Origin: Puniceibacterium sp. IMCC21224
GTDB taxonomy: Bacteria; Pseudomonadota; Alphaproteobacteria; Rhodobacterales; Rhodobacteraceae
Reading direction: 5' to 3'
NCBI RefSeq assembly: GCF_001038505.1
Contig: NZ_LDPY01000001.1
Span: forward strand, 682,001-746,000
DNA length: 64,000 nucleotides
In this document: in pieces, positions 1 through 10,612 of the stretch
How the letters are laid out: every line of letters begins with the position of its first letter
How positions within the stretch are numbered: position 1 is the first letter of the stretch
The notes under the pieces: generated by a model
The model's input: only the letters and a program-made list of their open reading frames with translations
The model's database searches: none
What the model was told of the DNA's origin: nothing
Translations under genes and position numbers: made by a program

Positions 1-1335
1 CTGAAGCTGGCTGATGCGTTGGAAGCCGAGGGCATTCCGATCCTTGGCACCACGCCGGACATGATTGACCTGGCCGAAGACCGCGAGCGGTTCCAGGCGC
101 TGGTGAACATGCTGGGCCTGAAGCAGCCGCACAACGGCATCGCCAGCACGGACGCGCAGGCGCTGGCCATTGCCGAAGGCATCGGCTTCCCGTTGGTGAT
201 CCGTCCGTCTTATGTTCTGGGTGGCCGCGCGATGGAAATCGTGCGCGACATGGCGCAGCTTGAACGCTACATCCGCGAGGCGGTTGTGGTTTCAGGCGAC
301 AGCCCCGTTCTGCTGGACAGCTACCTGTCCGGCGCGGTGGAACTGGATGTGGACGCGCTGTGCGACGGCAAGGACGTGCATGTGGCGGGCATCATGCAGC
401 ATATCGAAGAGGCTGGCGTACATTCGGGCGATTCCGCCTGTTCGCTTCCGCCCTATTCGCTACCAGCCGATATCATTGCCGAGATTGTCACCCAGACACG
501 CGCGCTGGCGCTGGCGCTGAACGTGGTTGGCCTGATGAACGTGCAGTTCGCCGTTAAGGGCAAAGACATCTATCTGATCGAAGTGAACCCCCGCGCATCG
601 CGTACCGTACCCTTTGTCGCCAAGGCGACGGATTCGGCCATCGCCGCCATCGCCGCGCGCATCATGGCCGGAGAGCCGCTGTCGAACTTCCCACTTCGCG
701 CGCCCTATCCCGAAAACGCCGATTACGATTCCGTCTTGCCGCTGGCCGATCCGATGACATTGGCCGACCCGAACATGCCGTGGTTCTCGGTCAAAGAGGC
801 GGTGCTGCCGTTTGCCCGCTTCCCCGGCGTCGACACCATTCTGGGTCCGGAAATGCGATCAACCGGCGAAGTCATGGGCTGGGACCGGTCGTTTGCCCGC
901 GCTTTCCTCAAGGCGCAGATGGGGGCGGGGACCATGCTGCCCGAAGGCGGCACAGTCTTTCTGTCGATCCGCGATGACGACAAGACGCCGCAGATGGCGG
1001 AATGTGCGCAGATCCTGTCCGACCTCGGCTTTCGCATCCTCGCCACAGGCGGCACAGCGGCCTTTGTCAAGGCACAGGGCATCGCCTGCGACGTGGTGAA
1101 AAAGGTCTATGAGGGGCGCCCGAATGTTGTCGACTTGATGAAGGACAGCGGCATCGATTTGGTGATGAACACCACCGAAGGCGCCGCAGCGGTCGAGGAT
1201 TCACGCGAAATCCGTTCAGTCGCTCTGTATGACAAGATCCCCTATTTCACGACGGCTGCAGGGGCGCATGCCGCAGCTTTGGCGATGAAGTCGCGGACCG
1301 AGGGCGAGCTGGTGGTCAAGTCGTTGCAGGGGTAA
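1..1335 (+). CDS. carB: Carbamoyl-phosphate synthase large subunit, C-terminal part (5' truncated by window edge)
   Basis: This is the last ~444 residues of the large subunit that makes carbamoyl phosphate from bicarbonate, ATP and glutamine-derived ammonia for pyrimidine and arginine synthesis. The reading frame is open from base 1, so the true start lies outside the window. The visible part is the second ATP-grasp half, with [16 protein letters not shown] near residue 66 and the [17 protein letters not shown] segment (shown here in part) near residue 195. It is followed by an MGS-like allosteric domain ([16 protein letters not shown], then NTTEGAAA). Sequence and length fit a complete C-terminus ending in a normal TAA. 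A GC-rich hairpin follows before the convergent caspase gene. Confidence 0.96.
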   Translation: MKLADALEAEGIPILGTTPDMIDLAEDRERFQALVNMLGLKQPHNGIASTDAQALAIAEGIGFPLVIRPSYVLGGRAMEIVRDMAQLERYIREAVVVSGDSPVLLDSYLSGAVELDVDALCDGKDVHVAGIMQHIEEAGVHSGDSACSLPPYSLPADIIAEIVTQTRALALALNVVGLMNVQFAVKGKDIYLIEVNPRASRTVPFVAKATDSAIAAIAARIMAGEPLSNFPLRAPYPENADYDSVLPLADPMTLADPNMPWFSVKEAVLPFARFPGVDTILGPEMRSTGEVMGWDRSFARAFLKAQMGAGTMLPEGGTVFLSIRDDDKTPQMAECAQILSDLGFRILATGGTAAFVKAQGIACDVVKKVYEGRPNVVDLMKDSGIDLVMNTTEGAAAVEDSREIRSVALYDKIPYFTTAAGAHAAALAMKSRTEGELVVKSLQG

Positions 1336-1361
1336 CATAGCCTTCGACCTTGTCGGGCATA

Positions 1362-1380
1362 GGGCGGCGCTGGGCCGCCC
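1362..1380. terminator. Short GC hairpin between convergent genes
   Basis: A 7-bp perfect stem (1362-1368 with 1374-1380, 5-nt loop) lies between the 3' ends of carB and the caspase-like gene. It could help end transcription from either side, but no T-run follows it on either strand, so this is only a weak intrinsic-terminator candidate. Confidence 0.3.
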
Positions 1381-1387
1381 CGGTCGA

Positions 1388-3307
1388 TCAGTTGACCAAC
1401 ACCCGTGCAACAAATCCGCCGTTGCGCCATTGTACCAGCGCCGCCGTAAAGTTCCGGCCCGGCAGACCATCAACGGTGCTGGTGTAATACCCCGCGTCTT
1501 TCAGGCGTTCTTGCACTGCGGCGATGGTCTCGCGGGACCACTGGTCGGCTGCGTCGGTCAGTTGGCCCAGGATTTCACCCCGGTCTTCTGCCGCTCCGCG
1601 AAGCAGCATGTTGGCCGCCCCCTGCGGATCGCGGTCGATGCCGCGCCCCTCGTCCAGTAGAATCGCGGCGGCGAGATACCCCTCGCGTGCGCCATCATGC
1701 GCCGCACGGGTGAAATATTCCAACGCGTCAGCGGGCGCGTCCACCTGTTCGTTCTGCGCCAGAACACCCAGATTGTAGGTCGCCTTGGCCGACCCTTCGG
1801 ACGATGCCCGTTTAAGCAGCGCAATCGCTCCCGCGCTGTCCGCGGCGCCCCCCGTCCCTTCGAGCAGGGAAATCGCCAGGTTGATCATCGCGTCATGGCT
1901 GCCTGCCTCTGCCGCCGTGCGGTACAACGTGATTGCGGCCTGCACATCCATTTCAACGCCGGTTCCTGTCTCGTACAATTGCGCCAGGCTGACCATGGCG
2001 CGCAAATCGCCCCGCCCCGCCGCATCGCGATAGAGCCGCACCGCCTGCCGCAAATCCCCCGACGCCGCCGTCGCCCGTGCCAGCAAGGCCACATAATGCG
2101 GTAACTCGGGTGAACGCGCGGCGGCGGCGCTGCAGGCGCGAATTGCATTCAGCGCATTCTCGCTCAGCCGATCGAACGGCACTCCGGGGTTTTCCGCCGT
2201 GGCGTCGCGCGGATGGGTCGCCAGGCGCTGACAGATGGTGCCCGGCAGCGCATCCTCGGGGCGCGGAATCGACGCCAGCAACCGCTGCGCCTCATCTACA
2301 TTCAAACCCTGAGGATAGCGCTCTACATACACTTCGAGCAGTGGGCGCATCCGGCTGCGGCGCGCCAGTTCCCACAGCCGATCCGCATCATCCGCCAAAT
2401 TCAGCGCCCGGGTCTGAGTTCCGGTTTGCAGATGCGCGACCGCCTCGTCGATATGCGACCCCGCCGGATAACGATCAACGTAGAGCGTCAGCAGTTGCGG
2501 ATCGCCAGCGTTGACCGCCAGTTGATACAGCATGCTTTCCTCGGAAATGGTCTGCGGCCCGTCGTCGAACTGGAACCGCCGGGTGAGCGACGAATTCTCC
2601 CACGGGATCTGTCGCCCGCCGGTCGCGGCCAGCACATCGCGCCGCACCCCGATCATCATCTGCGCAATGTCCTGCCCCGGCGTGTAGATGTGATGCAGCA
2701 GTGCCTCGGTGAAAAAGCTGTTTCGCCCGGTGCCGTCGTAAGCGACGTTGTCGGGCTGGGTGGCATAGGCAAATAGAAAATTCGCCGCTGTTCCGACCCG
2801 CGCCAGACCTTTTCCAAGGCGCGGGTCTTGCTCCAGCGCTGCACCAAAGGGATTGTCGCGACAAGCATCCAAAAGGACGAGTTTGACGCCGTCCGACCGC
2901 TCCATCGCGTTCAGGACCCGCGACAGATCAGCCGTTTGCGTCGTGACATCCGCCGTTGACCGGATCGTCGCATCCGCAGGCACCAGGTAGTTGCGCCCAT
3001 CCGCCTGAAACCCGTGGCCGGCGTAGAAGAACAGCACCACATCCGCCTCCTCTGCGGCATTGCCAAAGTCGCGCAGCACTGCGTCCATCCGATCCTTTGT
3101 CACGTCAGTCTCAAGCGTGACCGTGAACCCGAGCCCGCGCAGCGCCACCGCAATGTCCAGCGCGTCGTTGCGCGGGTTCTCAAGTGTGTCGAACTGCTGG
3201 TAATCCGAATTTCCGATGACCAGCGCGACCCGTTCTTCGGCTAACGCTGCCCCGCCCGTCAGCAGGACGGAAAAGACAAAGACGAATACGCGCAACACCG
3301 GTATCAT
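1388..3307 (-). CDS. Secreted caspase-like (peptidase C14) protein with Sel1 repeats
   Basis: 639 residues. A signal peptide ends near residue 23 (ALA-EE). A caspase p20-type domain spans about residues 24-240, with the His in FFYAGHG (H98) and the Cys in LLDACRDNPF (C149), so the catalytic dyad looks intact. The middle has helical TPR/Sel1-type repeats (AVRLYRDAAGRGDLRAMVSL and similar, about residues 410-560). The C-terminus (VQERLKDAGYY...VDGLPG) resembles a peptidoglycan-binding fold. I chose the ATG at 3307 because it puts the signal peptide at the N-terminus; an upstream in-frame extension to 3373 would run into the preceding gene. It starts 10 bases after the end of the tpsA gene and is surely co-transcribed with it. 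A protease role on the exoprotein or in the envelope is inference. Confidence 0.85.
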   Translation of the reverse strand: MIPVLRVFVFVFSVLLTGGAALAEERVALVIGNSDYQQFDTLENPRNDALDIAVALRGLGFTVTLETDVTKDRMDAVLRDFGNAAEEADVVLFFYAGHGFQADGRNYLVPADATIRSTADVTTQTADLSRVLNAMERSDGVKLVLLDACRDNPFGAALEQDPRLGKGLARVGTAANFLFAYATQPDNVAYDGTGRNSFFTEALLHHIYTPGQDIAQMMIGVRRDVLAATGGRQIPWENSSLTRRFQFDDGPQTISEESMLYQLAVNAGDPQLLTLYVDRYPAGSHIDEAVAHLQTGTQTRALNLADDADRLWELARRSRMRPLLEVYVERYPQGLNVDEAQRLLASIPRPEDALPGTICQRLATHPRDATAENPGVPFDRLSENALNAIRACSAAAARSPELPHYVALLARATAASGDLRQAVRLYRDAAGRGDLRAMVSLAQLYETGTGVEMDVQAAITLYRTAAEAGSHDAMINLAISLLEGTGGAADSAGAIALLKRASSEGSAKATYNLGVLAQNEQVDAPADALEYFTRAAHDGAREGYLAAAILLDEGRGIDRDPQGAANMLLRGAAEDRGEILGQLTDAADQWSRETIAAVQERLKDAGYYTSTVDGLPGRNFTAALVQWRNGGFVARVLVN

Positions 3308-3317
3308 GGCGCCAATG

Positions 3318-6300
3318 TCACAGCCCGACCGCGCGCGACAACTTGATCCCGACGCTGTCGACCGCTGCGGCAATGGTGGTCACTGTCGCCGATTGCAACG
3401 ACACCAGTTCCGGATCGTCGGCGCGGGCAAAGCTGATCGCCTTGCGAATCTCCGAAGAAGCGGTGCTGACGGCCGCACGCGCTTCGCTCAGGGCGTCACG
3501 GCGGATCGCGTCGCGTTGCGCGTCGGTCGTGGCCCCCGCCAGACGCGTATTGGCGCGCGCGCGGGCCCTGTCGGTCTGCACCCGTGCCGTACGCACGATG
3601 CGCGCTACGTTCTCCAACCCCGGTGGCAGATCGGTTGAAATTGCATCCAGCTCGTTGGCAAAATCGTCCAAGGCATCCGACAGGCAGGCCAGGTAGCGGT
3701 CGGCATCCGACAGGTTCTGCGCACAAGCATCCGCTGCGATCTCCAACGTCGCGGCAAAAGACTGCACAAGCGTCAGCGTGTCGCCTGCATCTTCAACCGC
3801 AGCCTCGCCGCCACGCGTAAGCGAGGTTTGCAGGTCATCGGATGGATTGGATGCCGGGGCCTCCATCGCAAGCGGCAACGGTTGCTCGGGCACCGGCCCG
3901 CCAGTCACGTCCAGCGCGCCGGTGCCGTAGGTGATGGCGTAATTGTCCAGACCGGCCCCGACGGCAGCGGCGGCGGTGATGTCATAGGGCGCCCCGGCCA
4001 CCCCGGCGTCAGCGGCGGCGCCATCGCTCGAGAGGCTCAGCGCGGTGACGACATCGGCGAACAGCAGGCCGGTCGCAGTGAAGGCCGAGCCGTCAAAGCT
4101 GAAGAGCTCGCCATAGGTTTTGGTCTGGTCGTCGGGTGTCACGATCAGCGGGGCGGGGGTGACGTCCAGCGCGCCGGTGCCGTAGGTGATGGCGTAATTG
4201 TCCAGACCGGCCCCGACGGCAGCGGCGGCGGTGATGTCATAGGGCGCCCCGGCCACCCCGGCGTCAGCGGCGGCGCCATCACTCGAGAGGCTCAGCGCGG
4301 TGACGACATCGGCGAACAGCAGGCCGGTCGCAGTGAAGGCCGAGCCGTCAAAGCTGAAGAGCTCGCCATAGGTTTTGGTCTGGTCGTCGGGTGTCACGAT
4401 CAGCGGGGCGGGGGTGACGTCCAGCGCGCCGGTGCCGTAGGTGATGGCGTAATTGTCCAGACCGGCCCCGACGGCAGCGGCGGCGGTGATGTCATAGGGC
4501 GCCCCGGCCACCCCGGCGTCAGCGGCGGCGCCATCGCTCGAGAGGCTCAGCGCGGTGACGACATCGGCGAACAGCAGGCCGGTCGCAGTGAAGGCCGAGC
4601 CGTCAAAGCTGAAGAGCTCGCCATAGGTTTTGGTCTGGTCGTCGGGTGTCACGATCAGCGGGGCGGGGGTGACGTCCAGCGCGCCGGTGCCGTAGGTGAT
4701 GGCGTAATTGTCCAGACCGGCCCCGACGGCAGCGGCGGCGGTGATGTCATAGGGCGCCCCGGCCACCCCGGCGTCAGCGGCGGCGCCATCACTCGAGAGG
4801 CTCAGCGCGGTGACGACATCGGCGAACAGCAGGCCGGTCGCAGTGAAGGCCGAGCCGTCAAAGCTGAAGAGCTCGCCATAGGTTTTGGTCTGGTCGTCGG
4901 GTGTCACGATCAGCGGGGCGGGGTGACGTCCAGCGCGCCGGTGCCGTAGGTGATGGCGTAATTGTCCAGACCGGCCCCGACGGCAGCGGCGGCGGTGATG
5001 TCATAGGGCGCCCCGGCCACCCCGGCGTCAGCGGCGGCGCCATCACTCGAGAGGCTCAGCGCGGTGACGACATCGGCGAACAGCAGGCCGGTCGCGGTGA
5101 AGGCCGAGCCGTCAAAGCTGAAGAGCTCGCCATAGGTTTTGGTCTGGTCGTCGGGTGTCACGATCAGCGGGGCGGGTGTGACGTCCAGCGCGCCGGTGCC
5201 GTAGGTGATGGCGTAATTGTCCAGACCGGCCCCGACGGCAGCGGCGGCGGTGATGTCATAGGGCGCCCCGGCCACCCCGGCGTCAGCGGCGGCGCCATCA
5301 CTCGAGAGGCTCAGCGCGGTGACGACATCGGCGAACAGCAGGCCGGTCGCGGTGAAGGCCGAGCCGTCAAAGCTGAAGAGCTCGCCATAGGTTTTGGTCT
5401 GGTCGTCGGGTGTCACGATCAGCGGGGCGGGTGTGACGTCCAGCGCGCCGGTGCCGTAGGTGATGGCGTAATTGTCCAGACCGGCCCCGACGGCAGCGGC
5501 GGCGGTGATGTCATAGGGCGCCCCGGCCACCCCGGCGTCAGCGGCGGCGCCATCGCTCGAGAGGCTCAGCGCGGTGACGACATCGGCGAACAGCAGGCCG
5601 GTCGCAGTGAAGGCCGAGCCGTCAAAGCTGAAGAGCTCGCCATAGGTTTTGGTCTGGTCGTCGGGTGTCACGATCAGCGGGGCGGGGGTGACGTCCAGCG
5701 CGCCGGTGCCGTAGGTGATGGCGTAATTGTCCAGACCGGCCCCGACGGCAGCGGCGGCGGTGATGTCATAGGGCGCCCCGGCCACCCCGGCGTCAGCGGC
5801 GGCGCCATCACTCGAGAGGCTCAGCGCGGTGACGACATCGGCGAACAGCAGGCCGGTCGCAGTGAAGGCCGAGCCGTCAAAGCTGAAGAGCTCGCCATAG
5901 GTTTTGGTCTGGTCGTCGGGTGTCACGATCAGCGGGGCGGGGGTGACGTCCAGCGCGCCGGTGCCGTAGGTGATGGCGTAATTGTCCAGACCGGCCCCGA
6001 CGGCAGCGGCGGCGGTGATGTCATAGGGCGCCCCGGCCACCCCGGCGTCAGCGGCGGCGCCATCACTCGAGAGGCTCAGCGCGGTGACGACATCGGCGAA
6101 CAGCAGGCCGGTCGCGGTGAAGGCCGAGCCGTCAAAGCTGAAGAGCTCGCCATAGGTTTTGGTCTGGTCGTCGGGTGTCACGATCAGCGGGGCGGGTGTG
6201 ACGTCCAGCGCGCCGGTGCCGTAGGTGATGGCGTAATTGTCCAGACCGGCCCCGACGGCAGCGGCGGCGGTGATGTCATAGGGCGCCCCGGCCACCCCGG

Positions 6301-9300
6301 CGTCAGCGGCGGCGCCATCACTCGAGAGGCTCAGCGCGGTGACGACATCGGCGAACAGCAGGCCGGTCGCGGTGAAGGCCGAGCCGTCAAAGCTGAACAG
6401 CTCGCCATAGGTTTTGGTCTGGTCGTCGGGCGTCACGATCAGCGGGGCGGGGGTGATTTCGGCCGCAGCGCTGGCGATGACCGGGCGGTAGTCCTGGCCC
6501 ATCGCGCTGGTGAACGTGCCCAGAGATACGGTCACGCGCTGCGTTCCCACCGTGATGTCGGAAAAGATCGGCGTGTCAAAGGTGCCGGCAGTGTCGAGGG
6601 TGTCGCCTTCTGGGCCAAAGACATAGGATCCCGGCCCGCCATAGAGTGTTCCGCTGATGCTGGTCGTATCGTTGTCGCCGTACGTCAGGGAGACCGGATT
6701 TGGCTGCGCAAAGACAACTGGATCGATGGAGTAGAGCGCGGGATATTCCACTGTGTCGCCAGGGGCCCAGACGGCTGTGAAATCCCAGCCCGCAGCCGTC
6801 GCGATGGTAAGGAACCCGTCGGTGTCCTGAAAGGCGGCGGTACTCAGCCCGGCGCCATACCCAGGTTGCCCGCCGTCCGGCTGTGCCGAAACGTCCACGT
6901 CCCAGAAACCGGCGGTCACAGCGGTGGTCGGATCCAGGGTTCCGGCCGGGACGTTGACATTGGCGCCGACCAGGCCGCCCTGAGCCGTCTCGCCGGGACC
7001 TGCGACGCTGAGCACCGCGCTGGAATAGGTGTTGGTGATCGACCCGCCAGAGGTGAGGCCGACCAGACCACCGATGCTTTGGGGGGCCTGCGCCGTGCTG
7101 CTCAGCGCTGAATTGAGGGCATAGCTGTCCAGAATGCTGCCATCGAGGTTCAGTCCGGTATGCCCTCCTAGCGCCAACGTCACAGCATTGGTCGTGGCAT
7201 CCACCTGCCCGCTCGCCGAGGTCCGAGTGATGTTGCCAGAATTGGCCCCGGCAAAGCCACCTACATAGGCGTCATTAATAAAGGTGCCCGTCACCGGGCT
7301 AAGATCGGTGTAGCTTATCAACGGTCTGGAGAAAGAGTCCGAGATGTCGTTTTGGTTGGTTCCGACAAAACCGCCAACGCTCATGTCGTCATCTGCAGCG
7401 GCCGAGAACACAATTGCGCCGTCTGCCCATGACTGGGTGATTGTCCCGACGCGACCGCTGCTGTCCGGGGCCCCCGAATTGGCCCCGGCAAAGCCACCGA
7501 CGTCAAAGCCTGTCCCTTGGGTGCCGACGGTGACGTCGCCCGACGCGCTTGCCTGACTGATCGGGGCAATGTTGTCCCCCACAAGTCCGCCGACGCGGCC
7601 CGGTGCCAACAGGGCAAACGGTGCCGTTGATGAGACAAGCACATCGCCCGACGCAAACACGTTGTTGATCGGTTCACTCGCGTAATTCAGAGCGTAGCCC
7701 AAAAGTCCGCCGACCACGGGGGCACCACCGCTCTGGACTGAGATATCGCCAAGCGCGAAGGAATCCAGCACTGACACCTGGCTATTGCCGACCAGACCGC
7801 CGGCATAGATCTGGTCGCTGCCCAGCATCTGAATGTCGATGAGAACGTCGCTGGACACACCCGACATCGCATCTGTGCTCAGCGCGCGACCTGCCACGCC
7901 GCCGACATGCGTTTCACTCGATCCGGTGATGGTCATGGTCCCGCCAGCAGTTGTGTTTGCGACAAGGCCCAGATTTCCGCCCACGACACCGCCAATGGCG
8001 CGGATATCAGTGTCGCTTGCGGCCCCGGTTGCGGTGATGGTGCCGTCAAACGCGCCTCCGGTGATGGACCCGTCAAAGACATAGCCAGCAAGCCCGCCAA
8101 CATACTGGGAAATCGTGCTTGTGGTGTCCGAGTCGATGCTGCCTGTGAAGGTCGAATTCAGCAGATCGCTTTGCCGCAGCTCGCCAACGATGCCTCCGGT
8201 AAAGTAGGCGGTTTCGTCGCCGTCGCCCACTCTGCCCTGCACCGTGACTGTGTCGATTGTGGAATCGATTGCATCGGCCACAAGCCCCCCGACCTGCGGG
8301 CCGCCCTGCACATCGACATTGGTCATGTTCAGATTCGTGATGGTGGCGTCCTGCGTCAGCGCAAATAGTCCCGCGTCGCCGATCAGAATCGAACCGGCCT
8401 CGTCCGTGTTGATGAACAACCCGTCGATTGTGTTGCCCTGTCCGTCCAGCGTGCCGGAAAACCCGGTAAAGCCCAGCCCGACAATCGGCGTGAACCCGGC
8501 AGGGCCACCGGATCCCATGTTCCATGTGGTTGTGCCGGTGGCGTCGATATCGTTGATGAGGGCAAAGTTCTGATCCAGCAGGCTTTGCGAATCCACGCCC
8601 TGTAGCCCGTAGATATCGGTCAGCTGGTAGGGATCGGCCACAGTGCCCACCCCGCCCGCCGCGCGCAGAAAGGTCGATTCGTCGGACAAAGTGAAACTGA
8701 GGGCGGAAAACGCCGACAGGGTAGGTGAATTCTGCTGCCACGTCCCCGAGGTTTGGCCAAACACCTGGTCCATCGAGAAATTCTGCACGTCGACGCTGCC
8801 GCCGCCCAGGCTTTCGACCAAGCTGCCGCTGTTGACAAAAAGGTTCATCGCCGTGGCTGAGAAGCTGCCCACCGCGACGTCTCCGCCGGGGTTGAGCGAA
8901 ATTGTCCCCGGCGCGGTCAGCACAAAGCTGCCCGAGGCGCTGGTGACGGCCTGGTTTACCACAATATCATTGTTTGATTGCAGCGTCAGGGTCGAGGCGA
9001 GCAGCCAGTTGATTGGGGCATCAACCGTGATATTGCCATCGCCGCCGAATTCGTCACCGGGGGCGCCGGTACTGACGGTGACATTGCCCATTTCGAGGTT
9101 CACCTCGAGGTCATTGACATTGATGAGGGCCGAGCTGGGCGCGCCGCAGCAATCATCATATGTCACGCCGGAGGGATCGAAATTGTTGCCGTTTTCCAAT
9201 CCCGGGGTCGTGCCGTCGGAATCCTGGATTGTGACGTCCAGCGGGTCAAGCAGCAGCATGCCTGCATTGCCCTGTGGCGCACGGGTGTCGACCAGCCCGG

Positions 9301-10612
9301 CAAAGGCCAGCATCTGCTTGCCTGACACTTCGACAAAGCCGCCGTTGCCGCCAGCGTCGCCGCCGCGCGCTTCGATCAAGCCGTCGAACGCAGTGTGCAG
9401 GTCGGACCACAGGATGATCCGCCCGCCATCGCCATCCTGATCGGCATTCGCGGTGATGGTGGTGGTGGCATCTACGCTTAGCGTCTGGGCGGTAGGCAGA
9501 GCGCCGCCACCCTGATAGTCGCCGCCGATGCGGATCTGGCCACCCTGCGCGCCGCTTGCGTCGATCTCGGCCCCGGCGAGCGCGACATCCTCCCCGGTTA
9601 TGGTGATGTCACCGCCAGTGGGGCGCAATTGCGGCCGCCGCGAGGTTTCGACCTGGATCCGCGCCCGTTGCGGTTGCGGCGCGCGGGCACGCGTTGTTAC
9701 GCGGCCTGTGACCTGAACTGATCCGCCGCCGCCGCCCAGAACGATGGCACCATTCTGTACCGAGACCGAGCGCGCCTCGGCCACGCCGCTGAGGTTGATC
9801 GCCTGTCGCGCGGCATTGCGCGCGGTGGCCGCGCGCATTTCGATTAGCCCGCCATCCGCTGACACGGTGCCGGCATTTTCGATCAGCGCGCGCATGTCTG
9901 CGTCGTCAGAGGCAGACGGAATAGCCACCTGAAGGAACTGGTCGCCTGACACATCCAGCGTTACCAATTCACCCGCAGCAAACCCGATCCGTCCCAGCGG
10001 CACCGTCACGACACCCGAATTGCTGACCCGCCCGCCCATCAGCGCCGCATAGCCGCCGCGCCCGATGGTGATACGTCCGGCATTTTCGACCGGGGCTGAG
10101 GCACCGTTGCCGTCGAACCGCAGCCGTCCGGCCATGAAATCGTCGTCACTGGTGTCCAGTGTCGAGGCGACAAACCCGCCCCCAGCCGAGATATTGCCAT
10201 TCGGCCCAATAAAGATGCCGTTGGGATTGACCACAAACACCTGGCCATTGGCCGTCAGGCTGCCGTGAATGCGGCTGTCCGCCGTACCGGTGACCCGGTT
10301 CAGCACAGCACTGTTCGAAGACGGTTGAACAAAGCCGACATGCCCACCTTGACCGATGGAAAAGCTTTGCCAGTTGATCACCGCGCGGTCGCTGTTCTGG
10401 GTGATGATCAGGCTTTGATTGACGGGCGTGCCGATGCTGGCAGACCCCTGCGCCACAGCGCCGCCGGTTGGCAGCTCGGCCTGGGCAAATACGCTGACAG
10501 GAAGCACCAGAATGCAAAGCCCGGTGATCAGGCCTGCCGGATAGATCAGGGGGACTGACCACTCAGAAACGGAAATTCCCCGAAATGCTGAATCGTGTCT
10601 CGTCCGAGCCAT
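3318..10612 (-). CDS. Two-partner-secretion exoprotein (TpsA) with GLUG motifs and ten MBG-type repeats; frameshifted near 4921
   Basis: Read as one gene with one base restored it encodes about 2431 residues. A signal peptide (hydrophobic core ending FAQA, residue 45) is followed by a haemagglutination-activity TPS domain (about 46-165, with the family's VVNPNGIFIGPNG motif). A beta-helix-rich region follows, then about a dozen GLUG-type motifs (GGLVG, GGFAGANSG; roughly 750-1225), then ten 85-residue repeats beginning PAPLIVTPDDQTKTYG that resemble MBG domains (1386-2236). The last ~195 residues are helical with no repeat. The TPS domain is the export signal for a TpsB partner, whose gene lies directly upstream and overlaps by 50 bases. 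The ATG at 10612 has a GGGAG-type ribosome site. One repeat junction has a G-run one base short, which splits the frame into parts 3318-4907 and 4910-10612. Product is likely surface-attached or released; adhesin function is inferred from the family. Confidence 0.85.
3904..6454 (-). repeat. Tandem array of ten 255-bp repeats inside tpsA
   Basis: The boundary motif gacgtccagc recurs at 4161, 4416, 4671, 4925, 5180, 5435, 5690, 5945 and 6200, i.e. every 255 bases except one 254-base step. Each unit encodes one 85-residue MBG-type repeat. Units differ at only a few positions: gct/act before cgag, gtcgca/gtcgcg, and ggggg/ggtgt-type junctions. The variants follow a higher-order order in which units 3-6 match units 7-10 and units 1-2 match 3-4, showing block duplication. 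Because every frame is open across the array, it also creates long false ORFs on the plus strand. Confidence 0.95.

Noticed and set aside
4907..4930. Programmed frameshift in tpsA
   Set aside because: No slippery heptamer or downstream structure specific to this site, and nine other junctions of the array keep the frame. A base loss is simpler.
3904..6454. CRISPR-like array
   Set aside because: Units are 255 bases, directly adjoining without unique spacers, and code for protein repeats.
3828..7111. Long plus-strand open frames (373 and 736 residues) opposite tpsA
   Set aside because: They are the antisense of the 255-bp array, which has no stops in several frames. They are pure translation of the repeat and have no start signals or family match.
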